Shown here: piece after piece, positions 1 through 5,072 of the stretch
Position numbering within the stretch: position 1 is the stretch's first letter
Layout of the letters: every line of letters begins with the position of its first letter
Assembly: GCA_946886865.1 (NCBI GenBank)
Contig: CAMPJI010000129.1
Coordinates: 1 to 5,295, forward strand
DNA length: 5,295 nucleotides
Reading direction: 5' to 3'
Source: an uncultured Lysobacterales bacterium
Lineage (GTDB): Bacteria > Pseudomonadota > Gammaproteobacteria > Xanthomonadales > Xanthomonadaceae
Made by a program: the position numbers and the translations under genes
Notes under the pieces: generated by a model
Database searches by the model: none
Told to the model about the DNA's origin: nothing
What the model saw: only the letters and a program-made list of their open reading frames with translations

Positions 1-462
1 ACGCGCTGGTTCCTGGTCGCGCGCAAGCCCGACTCGCAGCTGACGTTCGACATCGACCTGGCGCGCAGCCAGTCGCTCGACAACCCGGTGTACTACGTAC
101 AGGTTTCGCATGCGCGCATGTGCGGGCTGATGCGGCAGCTGGCCGAGCGCGGGCTCACGTACGACGCCACGCTGGGCCTGTCGCGCCCGCTGGAGGACGA
201 CGACGCCACCGCCGAGCTCGTCGCCACGCTGCTGCGCTACCCCGAGGTGGTGGAAACGGCCGGCCGCGACCTCGAGCCGCACCAGGTCGCCGCCTACCTG
301 CTGGAACTCGCGCAGTCGTTCCAGAGCTACTACAACGACCACCAGTTCCTGGTCGACGACGCCGGCCTGCGCAGCGCGCGGCTGGTGCTGGCGCAGGCCG
401 CGCGGCAAACGCTCGCCAACGGCCTGTCGCTGCTCGGCGTCAATTCGCCCGAGGCGATGTAA
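1..462 (+). CDS. argS: Arginyl-tRNA synthetase, C-terminal part (5' end outside window)
   Basis: This is the last 153 residues of cytoplasmic arginyl-tRNA synthetase, the class I enzyme that charges tRNA-Arg with arginine using ATP. The reading frame is open from base 1 to the TAA at 460-462. The first residues, [20 protein letters not shown], followed by [20 protein letters not shown], match the conserved join between the catalytic core and the all-helical DALR anticodon-binding domain. The rest is that DALR domain, including the segment [20 protein letters not shown] and the typical ending [10 protein letters not shown]. The HIGH and KMSKS-type catalytic regions lie upstream of the window. 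No frameshift or odd codon use is visible. A SPOR-domain gene follows in the same direction 126 bp later, so co-transcription is possible. Identification is firm from the family signature; only the N-terminal portion is unseen. Confidence 0.96.
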   Translation, partial: TRWFLVARKPDSQLTFDIDLARSQSLDNPVYYVQVSHARMCGLMRQLAERGLTYDATLGLSRPLEDDDATAELVATLLRYPEVVETAGRDLEPHQVAAYLLELAQSFQSYYNDHQFLVDDAGLRSARLVLAQAARQTLANGLSLLGVNSPEAM

Positions 463-477
463 CCGCCCGGGCCACGC

Positions 478-499
478 GCGCCGGAGGCTTCGCCGGCGC
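478..499 (+). terminator. GC hairpin after argS (weak terminator candidate)
   Basis: GCGCCGG (478-484) and CCGGCGC (493-499) form a perfect 7-bp stem around an 8-nt loop, starting 16 nt after the argS stop. No T-run follows, so a classical intrinsic terminator is not shown. It could reduce read-through, stabilise the argS mRNA 3' end, or simply reflect high GC. Confidence 0.25.
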
Positions 500-508
500 C
501 GCGGCACC

Positions 509-520
509 TTGACTTAGACT
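509..520 (+). promoter_or_regulatory. Possible promoter element upstream of SPOR gene
   Basis: TTGACT (509-514, 5/6 match to the sigma-70 -35 consensus) runs directly into TAGACT (515-520, 4/6 match to the -10 consensus), so the two cannot serve one promoter together. The octamer CTTAGACT (513-520) recurs at 1439-1446, upstream of the next gene, which favours reading TAGACT as a -10-like box. No good partner -35 is visible 16-18 bp upstream of it, so this is a weak call. Confidence 0.22.
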
Positions 521-576
521 GGCACCCACGATTGGCACCCCACCCGGATCGCGCGCTCGCGGCCGGCTATCGGCAC

Positions 577-591
577 GAGGACACGCACTTG
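577..591 (+). promoter_or_regulatory. Ribosome binding site deciding the TTG start
   Basis: GAGGA at 577-581 lies 7 nt upstream of the TTG at 589-591. This is ideal Shine-Dalgarno spacing and favours this TTG over the in-frame TTG at 532, which has no purine-rich site upstream. Starting here also places a short basic segment (MAARRGKTQARR) directly before the membrane helix, as expected for a type II (N-in) membrane anchor. Confidence 0.7.
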
Positions 592-1332
592 GCAGCACGA
601 CGCGGCAAGACCCAGGCTCGACGCAACTCCGGCTCGCAGGGCCTCCCCGGCTGGGCATGGATGGTGCTGGGCATCGTGCTGACGGTGATCGTGGTGCTGG
701 CCGCGCCGAAGCTGCTCAAGTCCGACGGCGACGGCTTCTTCCGGCCGCGGCCCAACCCGGATGCGCAGCCCGCGCCCGTGAGCAGCGGCGGTGACGACAT
801 CACGGTCGATGAACCGGGTGCGGGAGTCGAGCCGGATGACGCGGCGCCCGACGAGGAGCGCGAGTACGACTTCTACACCCTGCTGCCGGGCAAGGAAGTG
901 CCGCTGAGCGATGCCGAGCTGGCCGCCACCGAGCGCGCCGAGGAGCAGCGCCTGCAGGCCCTGCAGGACGCGCAAACGACGCGCGACGATCCGCTGCCTG
1001 CGCCCGTCGATACCACGCCGGCCCCGGCCGCACCGCCCGCCGAGACGGCGACGGTGGCGGCGGCCCCCGCCAGCGCGACCGCCGCCGGTGCCGGCGACGG
1101 CAGCCGCTACCTGCTGCAGGCCGGCGCGTTCCAGGCATCGGGCCAAGCCGAGGAGCTCAAGGCCCGCATCGCCCTGCTGGGGCTGGGTGCGCGCGTGGAG
1201 TCGGCGCAGATCGACGGCAAGACCGTCTACCGCGTGCGCATGGGGCCCTACGGCACCGCCACCGACCTGGCCGAGGCCAAGCGCAAGCTGTCCAGCGGCG
1301 GACTGGACTCGCTGGCGATCAAGGTGCAATAG
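589..1332 (+). CDS. SPOR-domain, FtsN-like membrane-anchored cell-division/envelope protein
   Basis: A 247-residue bitopic inner-membrane protein. SPOR domains bind peptidoglycan stripped of stem peptides, mostly at the division septum, and FtsN-type members help activate septal wall synthesis. Visible in order: a basic cytoplasmic N-terminus (residues 1-20), one membrane helix (about 22-39), an acidic periplasmic stretch (about 68-92), the motif YDFYTLLPGKEV (93-104) that I recall from FtsN-like proteins of this group, a Glu/Gln-rich probably helical stretch (about 108-128), a Pro/Ala linker (about 135-171), and a C-terminal SPOR domain (about 173-247). The SPOR domain begins RYLLQAGAF and contains VYRVRMGPYG. 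The TTG start is supported by GAGGA 7 nt upstream. The gene lies downstream of argS, an arrangement I recall from Pseudomonas, where hslVU then follows; here it does not. Family assignment is firm. Equivalence to E. coli FtsN is inference, so no symbol is given. Confidence 0.9.
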   Translation: MAARRGKTQARRNSGSQGLPGWAWMVLGIVLTVIVVLAAPKLLKSDGDGFFRPRPNPDAQPAPVSSGGDDITVDEPGAGVEPDDAAPDEEREYDFYTLLPGKEVPLSDAELAATERAEEQRLQALQDAQTTRDDPLPAPVDTTPAPAAPPAETATVAAAPASATAAGAGDGSRYLLQAGAFQASGQAEELKARIALLGLGARVESAQIDGKTVYRVRMGPYGTATDLAEAKRKLSSGGLDSLAIKVQ

Positions 1333-1345
1333 CGCAGCAACGGCG

Positions 1346-1376
1346 GGACACCGGACTTCCCTTCGCTCCGGTGCCC
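1346..1376 (+). terminator. Hairpin just after SPOR gene (candidate terminator)
   Basis: CACCGGA (1349-1355) pairs with TCCGGTG (1367-1373) around an 11-nt loop. Past one A/C mismatch, GG (1346-1347) can pair with CC (1375-1376). It begins about 14 nt after the SPOR stop, a sensible terminator position, but no T-tract follows. A new promoter candidate downstream (1417-1446) fits the idea that transcription is reset here. Confidence 0.35.
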
Positions 1377-1401
1377 ATCTGTGTCATCGCGTCCGATCTG
1401 T

Positions 1402-1431
1402 ATGACGGCGGGCGGGATGACGGCGGGCGGA
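1402..1431 (+). repeat. 15-bp tandem duplication
   Basis: ATGACGGCGGGCGGG (1402-1416) is followed immediately by ATGACGGCGGGCGGA (1417-1431), two copies matching at 14 of 15 positions. It lies in the spacer between the SPOR gene and the small membrane-protein gene. Each copy begins ATGACG, a -35-like hexamer; the second copy is spaced suitably from TAGACT at 1441. The copies are exactly five codons long but are not in any gene I support. Confidence 0.85.
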
Positions 1432-1446
1432 CCCATTCCTTAGACT
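1417..1446 (+). promoter_or_regulatory. Candidate sigma-70 promoter for the small membrane-protein gene
   Basis: ATGACG (1417-1422, 4/6 match to TTGACA) and TAGACT (1441-1446, 4/6 match to TATAAT) are separated by 18 bp. Transcription would start near 1453, giving a leader of roughly 20 nt that contains GGGGA (1464-1468) as the ribosome binding site 6 nt before the ATG at 1475. The octamer CTTAGACT is shared with the region upstream of the SPOR gene. Confidence 0.4.
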
Positions 1447-1474
1447 CGCCGGACTCACGCACCGGGGACTGCGC

Positions 1475-1903
1475 ATGCCTGCCTTCCGACTCGATACCCG
1501 CACGCTGACCGGCGGCGTGGTGGCGCTGGGCCTGCTGCTCGCGTTCGACCTGTTCGCTTCGCTCGCTGACGCCGGCTTCGACGCCGACGTGCGCACGCCC
1601 CTGGGCCCGTTCTCGCTGGTCACGCTCGCGGTGACCTTCGTGGCCATGGGCGCCGGCGGCTGGGTGGCGCGTCGCGGCTTCATCGCGGTGGCACTGGTGC
1701 TGACGGCACTGACCTGGGTGGCCGTGGTGGTCACGCTGCTGGCGATCGCCGGCCCTGGCAGCCCCGCGCCGATGCACAGCGTCGGCGGGGTGCTGCGCTA
1801 CAACGCCGCGGCGATCGTGCTCGGCCTGGCGGTGGCCGCGCTGGGGGCGTGGGCCGGTCAGCGTCTGGCCCGACGGCGTGCGATGGCCTCGGGGACGGCC
1901 TAG
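1475..1903 (+). CDS. Hypothetical four-helix inner-membrane protein
   Basis: A 142-residue protein that I do not recognise as a named family. It has four strongly hydrophobic segments, at about residues 12-31, 46-64, 68-92 and 110-128. Basic residues lie in the N-terminus (R5, R9), the short loop between helices 2 and 3 (R66, R67) and the tail (RLARRR, 130-135). By the positive-inside rule this gives both termini in the cytoplasm, with the helix 1-2 and helix 3-4 loops outside. There is no signal-peptide cleavage pattern, no cysteine, and no obvious catalytic or metal-binding motif. ATG at 1475 is preceded by GGGGA with 6-nt spacing, and codon use is high-GC3 like its neighbours, so it is very likely a real gene. 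It probably has its own promoter and converges on the reductase gene 23 bp away. No function is inferred beyond membrane localisation. Confidence 0.8.
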   Translation: MPAFRLDTRTLTGGVVALGLLLAFDLFASLADAGFDADVRTPLGPFSLVTLAVTFVAMGAGGWVARRGFIAVALVLTALTWVAVVVTLLAIAGPGSPAPMHSVGGVLRYNAAAIVLGLAVAALGAWAGQRLARRRAMASGTA

Positions 1904-1907
1904 CCAC

Positions 1908-1923
1908 GGCCGCGGCGGCGGCC
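1908..1923. terminator. GC hairpin between convergent genes
   Basis: GGCCGC (1908-1913) and GCGGCC (1918-1923) form a 6-bp stem with a 4-nt loop, filling most of the 23-bp gap between the stop codons of the membrane-protein gene (+) and the reductase gene (-). A hairpin here could act on both strands. No T-run follows on either strand, so intrinsic termination is unproven. Confidence 0.3.
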
Positions 1924-1926
1924 CCG

Positions 1927-2811
1927 TCAGCCGCCCCGCTTCAACCGGATCAATGCCGACGTGTCGGCATCGCCATGGCCGCGCTCGACCAGCTCGGCGT
2001 AGTCGGCCGTGGCCTGGTCGAGCACGGTGGTGCGGATGCCCGTCTCGCGCGCGACCTGCTGCACGATGCGCAGGTCCTTGAGCATGTGCGCGGACTTGAA
2101 GCCCGGGGTGAACTCGTCGCGCAGCATCGTCGCGCCGCGCTTGTCGAGGAACCAGTTGCCGGCCGCGCCGGCCATCAGCGTCGGGATCAGGCGCTCCGCG
2201 TCCAGGCCCAGCTTCTCGGCCAGCGCCAGGCCTTCGCATACGGCCTCATTGATGCCCGCCACCAGCACCTGGTTGACGGACTTGGTGGCCTGGCCGGCGC
2301 CGGTGTCGCCCATGTGCGCGATGCGCGCGGCGTACGCCTCCAGCACCGGGCGCGCCTGCTCGACGGCCGACTCGTCGCCGCCGGCCATGATCGACAGGCG
2401 TCCGGCGCGGGCGCCTTCGACGCCCCCCGACACCGGTGCATCGACAAACCCGATGCCTTCCACCGCCAGCATCGCCGCCGCGCGCCGCGCGGTCTGCACC
2501 GACACGGTGGAATGGTCGATGACGAGCGCGCCGCGCTTGAGCACCTTGGCCAGCGCGGCGACGTTCTCCAGCACGTCCGCGTCCAGCGACACGCACAGCG
2601 CGACGACGTCGCAATCGGCGAAGTTGTCGGCCGAGCGCGCCACGCGCACGCCGAACTCACTGGCCAAGGCCTCGGCCTTGGACTGGGTGCGGTTGGCGAC
2701 CACCACCAGCGCGCCGCGGGCGTGCAGGTGGCGGGCCATCGGCGCGCCCATGGCGCCCAGCCCGATGAAGCCGGTGCGGGGGGTGGCGGGCGTGTCGATC
2801 GATTGGGTCAT
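1927..2811 (-). CDS. NAD(P)-dependent beta-hydroxyacid dehydrogenase / reductase (3-hydroxyisobutyrate dehydrogenase family)
   Basis: A 294-residue cytoplasmic oxidoreductase of usual family length (about 290-300). Members interconvert small beta-hydroxyacids and their semialdehydes, for example 3-hydroxyisobutyrate, tartronate semialdehyde or succinic semialdehyde. Seen: an N-terminal Rossmann dinucleotide-binding motif GFIGLGAMGAPMA (14-26), ANRT at the end of the second strand (39-42), the substrate-binding signature DAPVSGGVEGARAG (124-137), the motif GAGQATKSVNQ (171-181) with catalytic lysine K177 and conserved N180, and FKSAHMLKDL (238-247) with the conserved KDL. Arg after Asn in ANRT, rather than an acidic residue, suggests a preference for NADP(H), as in the GLYR1/succinic-semialdehyde-reductase branch; this is inference. 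The ATG at 2811 has AGGA (2822-2819 on the minus strand) 7 nt upstream. speA lies 144 bp upstream on the same strand, but the spacer holds strong hairpins, so independent transcription is likely. The substrate cannot be fixed from sequence. Confidence 0.92.
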   Translation of the reverse strand: MTQSIDTPATPRTGFIGLGAMGAPMARHLHARGALVVVANRTQSKAEALASEFGVRVARSADNFADCDVVALCVSLDADVLENVAALAKVLKRGALVIDHSTVSVQTARRAAAMLAVEGIGFVDAPVSGGVEGARAGRLSIMAGGDESAVEQARPVLEAYAARIAHMGDTGAGQATKSVNQVLVAGINEAVCEGLALAEKLGLDAERLIPTLMAGAAGNWFLDKRGATMLRDEFTPGFKSAHMLKDLRIVQQVARETGIRTTVLDQATADYAELVERGHGDADTSALIRLKRGG

Positions 2812-2846
2812 GGTTCGGTCCTGCGATGCGCGGCCGGGCCGCGCGG

Positions 2847-2852
2847 GTTATC
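2847..2852 (-). promoter_or_regulatory. Possible -10 box for the reductase gene
   Basis: On the minus strand GATAAC (2852-2847) resembles TATAAT at 4/6 positions and stands out in a very GC-rich stretch. Transcription would start near 2840, giving a leader of roughly 28 nt that includes the AGGA ribosome binding site. No good -35 is visible at the usual distance, so confidence is low. Confidence 0.25.
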
Positions 2853-2875
2853 CAAGGGAACAACGCGGCGACCGC

Positions 2876-2914
2876 GGCCGATCGGCCCCGGACCATCCGG
2901 AGCCGCCGCGGCGG
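2876..2914. repeat. Cluster of GC palindromes between speA and the reductase gene
   Basis: Three inverted repeats lie close together. GGCCGATCGGCC (2876-2887) is a perfect 12-bp palindrome. CCGGA/TCCGG (2888-2892 and 2896-2900) is a 5-bp stem with a 3-nt loop. CCGCCGCGGCGG (2903-2914) is another perfect 12-bp palindrome. A further CACGA/TCGTG stem sits at 2918-2932. They may be operator-like sites, mRNA 3'-end structures, or chance in a GC-rich spacer. Confidence 0.5.
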
Positions 2915-2930
2915 TGCCACGATCGGGTCG

Positions 2931-2948
2931 TGCCGGCCGGGGCCGGCA
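2931..2948 (-). terminator. Strong GC hairpin after speA
   Basis: TGCCGGCC (2931-2938) and GGCCGGCA (2941-2948) are perfect inverted repeats; the real loop is probably four bases on a 7-bp all-paired stem. It begins only 7 nt beyond the speA stop codon (minus strand), the expected place for a terminator or 3'-stabilising structure. No T-run follows on the minus strand, so factor-independent termination is not demonstrated. Confidence 0.4.
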
Positions 2949-2955
2949 GGGGCGG

Positions 2956-4887
2956 TCAATCGGTGGTGGCCTCGTCCAGCGGGGTGTCGTCCAGGTACGT
3001 GTACCCGGTGAGGCCGGTTTCAAGCGCGGCGGCCAGCCGCCGCGCCTCGTCACCGGGCAGGCCGGCGGCATCGACGCGGGCGCGGTACGCCGCGCGCAGG
3101 TCGTCCAGGCCATAGCCGACGTAGTCCAGCATCACGTCGGTGGTATCGCCGCTGCGCTGCTGCACCAGCCGGTAGCCGTCACCGGACGCATCCACGCGCA
3201 CTTCCACCGCGTCGGTGTCGCCGAACAGGTTGTGGATGTCGCCGAGGATCTCCTGGTACGCACCCACCAGGAAGAAGCCCAGCCGGTAGGCCTCGCCCGG
3301 CTTCAGTGCGTGCATCGGCAGCGAGGTGTTGAGCGACTCGTTCTCCACGTACGTGTCGATGCGGCCGTCGGAGTCGCAGGTCAGGTCGGCGATCACGCCG
3401 CGCCGCGCCGGCACCTCGTCCAGGCGCTCGATCGGCACGATCGGGAACACCTGCTGGATCGCCCACACGTCGGGCATCGACTCGAACACGCTGAAGTTGA
3501 CGAAGTACTTGTCGACGAGGCGCTGGTTGAGCTCGTCCAGCACCGGCTGGTGGCTCTTCTCGCCCGCGCTGAGGCGGCCGCGCACGCCATGGGCGATGGC
3601 GTAGAACAGGTCGTCGATGCGCGCACGGTGCACCAGGTCGATCTGCCCCAGCGCGTACGCCGACAGTCCCTCGTTGTGGTGGTGCACGGCCTCGTGGAAC
3701 AGCTCCACCGCCGGGCGCTGGCCCAGCTCGTCGTGGATCTCGCGCAGGTGGCGCACGACGGCCGGCTCGTCGTCATGGATGTCGGGCACGCGGCCCTCGG
3801 GCGCACGCTCGACTTCCGAGACGTTGGCCACCAGCACGGCGTGGTGCGCGGTCATCGCGCGGCCGCATTCGGTGACGATGCGCGGCGGCGGCAGGCCGTG
3901 CTCCTCGCAGGCCTCGGCCAGCGGCTGCACGATGTTGGCGGCGTACTGGCCCAGGCCGTAGTTGATCGAGTAGTAGCTGCGCGAGCGCGTGCCTTCGTAG
4001 TCGATGCCCAGGCCGCCGCCGACGTCCATGTAGCGCACCTTCGCGCCCAGCTTCGACAGCTCGACGAAATAGCGCGTGGCCTCGCGCATGCCGCTGGCGA
4101 TGTCGCGCACGTTGGAGATCTGGCTGCCCATGTGGAAATGCAGCAGCTGCAGGCAGTCGGCCATGCCGGCGTCGCGCAGGCGCTTCCACAGGTCCAGCAC
4201 CTGGCGCGGGCTGAGGCCGAACTTGGCCTTGTCGCCGCCGCTGTTCTGCCACTTGCCCGCGCCCAGCGAGGCCAGCCGCATGCGCACGCCGAGGCCGGGC
4301 TTCACGTCCAGCGCGGCCGCTTCTTCCATGACCAGCGACAGCTCGGACGGCTTCTCGACGACGATGAAGGTCTCCAGCCCGAGCTTGCGGCCGATCAGCG
4401 CCAGGCGGATGTACTCACGATCCTTGTAGCCGTTGCAGACGATCAGGCCGCCGGGCTGGCTCAGCGCCAGCACCGCCATCAGCTCGGGCTTGCTGCCGGC
4501 CTCCAGGCCGAAGGCGGCCTGCGGATGCGCGGGGTCGGCCGCGCCGCGCTCGGCCAGGGTGCCGGCCACGCCGCGGTGCTGGTTGACCTTGATCGGGTAC
4601 ACCGCGGTGTAGCCGCCGGCGTAGCTCCAGTCGGCCATGGCCTGGCCGAAGGCGCGCTGCAGCTTGCCCAGGCGGTCGCCGAGGATGTCCGGGAAACGCA
4701 CCAGCAGGGGCAGGCGGGCGCCGTCCGCGCGCGCGGCATCGACCACGTCGGGCAGCGCGACGGTCGGGCCGGCCTCGCCACGCGGGCGCACGACCACCCG
4801 GCCGGCGCCGTCGACGTCGAAATACCCCTCGCTCCAGTGCGGGACGGAGTAGGTGGCGCGGGCCTGATCGATCGACCAGTCGGACAT
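2956..4887 (-). CDS. speA: Biosynthetic arginine decarboxylase (PLP-dependent, fold III)
   Basis: A complete 643-residue arginine decarboxylase, converting L-arginine to agmatine plus CO2, the entry to putrescine and spermidine by the agmatine route. Length fits the SpeA family (about 630-660). Seen: N-terminus MSDWSIDQARATYSVPHWSE; the PLP-lysine motif YPIKVNQHRG with K100; FGLEAGSKPEL (126-136); HFHMGSQISN (250-259), containing the family's conserved barrel histidine region; the glycine-rich phosphate-binding loop DVGGGLGIDYEG (288-299); TECGRAMTAHHA (339-350); and the second active-site motif DLTCDSDG (501-508) with C504 and D505, contributed across the dimer. C-terminal LGFFLVGAYQEILGDIHNLFGD (536-557) is also highly conserved. 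The ATG at 4887 is chosen because homologues begin MSDWS and a -10-like box lies just upstream; however, no Shine-Dalgarno is visible. The gene is divergent from speE. Nothing suggests truncation or loss of activity. Confidence 0.97.
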   Translation of the reverse strand: MSDWSIDQARATYSVPHWSEGYFDVDGAGRVVVRPRGEAGPTVALPDVVDAARADGARLPLLVRFPDILGDRLGKLQRAFGQAMADWSYAGGYTAVYPIKVNQHRGVAGTLAERGAADPAHPQAAFGLEAGSKPELMAVLALSQPGGLIVCNGYKDREYIRLALIGRKLGLETFIVVEKPSELSLVMEEAAALDVKPGLGVRMRLASLGAGKWQNSGGDKAKFGLSPRQVLDLWKRLRDAGMADCLQLLHFHMGSQISNVRDIASGMREATRYFVELSKLGAKVRYMDVGGGLGIDYEGTRSRSYYSINYGLGQYAANIVQPLAEACEEHGLPPPRIVTECGRAMTAHHAVLVANVSEVERAPEGRVPDIHDDEPAVVRHLREIHDELGQRPAVELFHEAVHHHNEGLSAYALGQIDLVHRARIDDLFYAIAHGVRGRLSAGEKSHQPVLDELNQRLVDKYFVNFSVFESMPDVWAIQQVFPIVPIERLDEVPARRGVIADLTCDSDGRIDTYVENESLNTSLPMHALKPGEAYRLGFFLVGAYQEILGDIHNLFGDTDAVEVRVDASGDGYRLVQQRSGDTTDVMLDYVGYGLDDLRAAYRARVDAAGLPGDEARRLAAALETGLTGYTYLDDTPLDEATTD

Positions 4888-4919
4888 CGGCGGGGACCGG
4901 GGGTGTCGGGGGGAGGCGC

Positions 4920-4925
4920 ATTCTA
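4920..4925 (-). promoter_or_regulatory. Candidate -10 box for speA
   Basis: On the minus strand TAGAAT (4925-4920, 5/6 match to TATAAT) sits in CCTGTAGAATGCGCC. Transcription would begin around 4913, giving a C-rich leader of about 25 nt before the speA ATG at 4887. No recognisable -35 lies 16-18 bp upstream, which may mean an activator is needed or that the -35 is poorly conserved in this lineage. Confidence 0.5.
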
Positions 4926-5004
4926 CAGGCACCCCCGCGGCCGGCCCGTGTCGCCGCTCCAGGGCCGCCGGTGCGCCGTGACCCGATGACCATGCGCGCT
5001 TCGC

Positions 5005-5010
5005 TACAAT
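5005..5010 (+). promoter_or_regulatory. Candidate -10 box for speE
   Basis: TACAAT (5005-5010, 5/6 match to TATAAT) followed by the GC-rich discriminator CCGCGCCC is a typical housekeeping -10 for a GC-rich gammaproteobacterium. Transcription would start near 5017, giving a leader of about 55 nt before the ATG at 5073. A -35 is weak: GTGACC (4978-4983) is 21 bp away, which is too far to be ideal. Confidence 0.55.
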
Positions 5011-5072
5011 CCGCGCCCTTTCGTTTCCCACGCCGCGGGCCGCGCCCGCCGCGCCCACCACAGGACCGCCCC

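Noticed and set aside
532..588. N-terminal extension of the SPOR protein from the TTG at 532
   Set aside because: No ribosome binding site precedes 532, while the TTG at 589 has GAGGA at 7 nt. The extra 19 residues do not look like conserved protein.
514..1329. A 271-codon open frame on the - strand opposite the SPOR gene
   Set aside because: Low-complexity Arg/Gly/Leu-rich product, no convincing start context, and the + strand protein has a clear membrane helix and SPOR domain.
1319..2239. A 306-codon - strand frame spanning the membrane-protein gene and part of the reductase gene
   Set aside because: Arg/Gly/His-rich translation with no motifs; it covers the 3' half of the reductase gene out of frame and lies antisense to the membrane-protein gene.
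1849..4989. A 1046-codon open frame on the + strand, antisense to both the reductase gene and speA
   Set aside because: Its translation is rich in His, Arg, Ala, Val and Gln with no domain-like pattern, and it opposes two genes with full sets of catalytic motifs. Long stop-free antisense frames are expected where the true genes have GC-rich third positions.
4888..5061. N-terminal extension of SpeA by an upstream in-frame ATG (total 701 residues)
   Set aside because: The extension runs through the predicted speA promoter and the speE leader, and SpeA homologues begin at MSDWS.
4888..5072. Riboswitch, small RNA or upstream peptide in the speA-speE spacer
   Set aside because: I looked for extended complementary arms, a terminator with a T-run and a short ORF with a ribosome binding site, and saw none beyond the two -10-like boxes.
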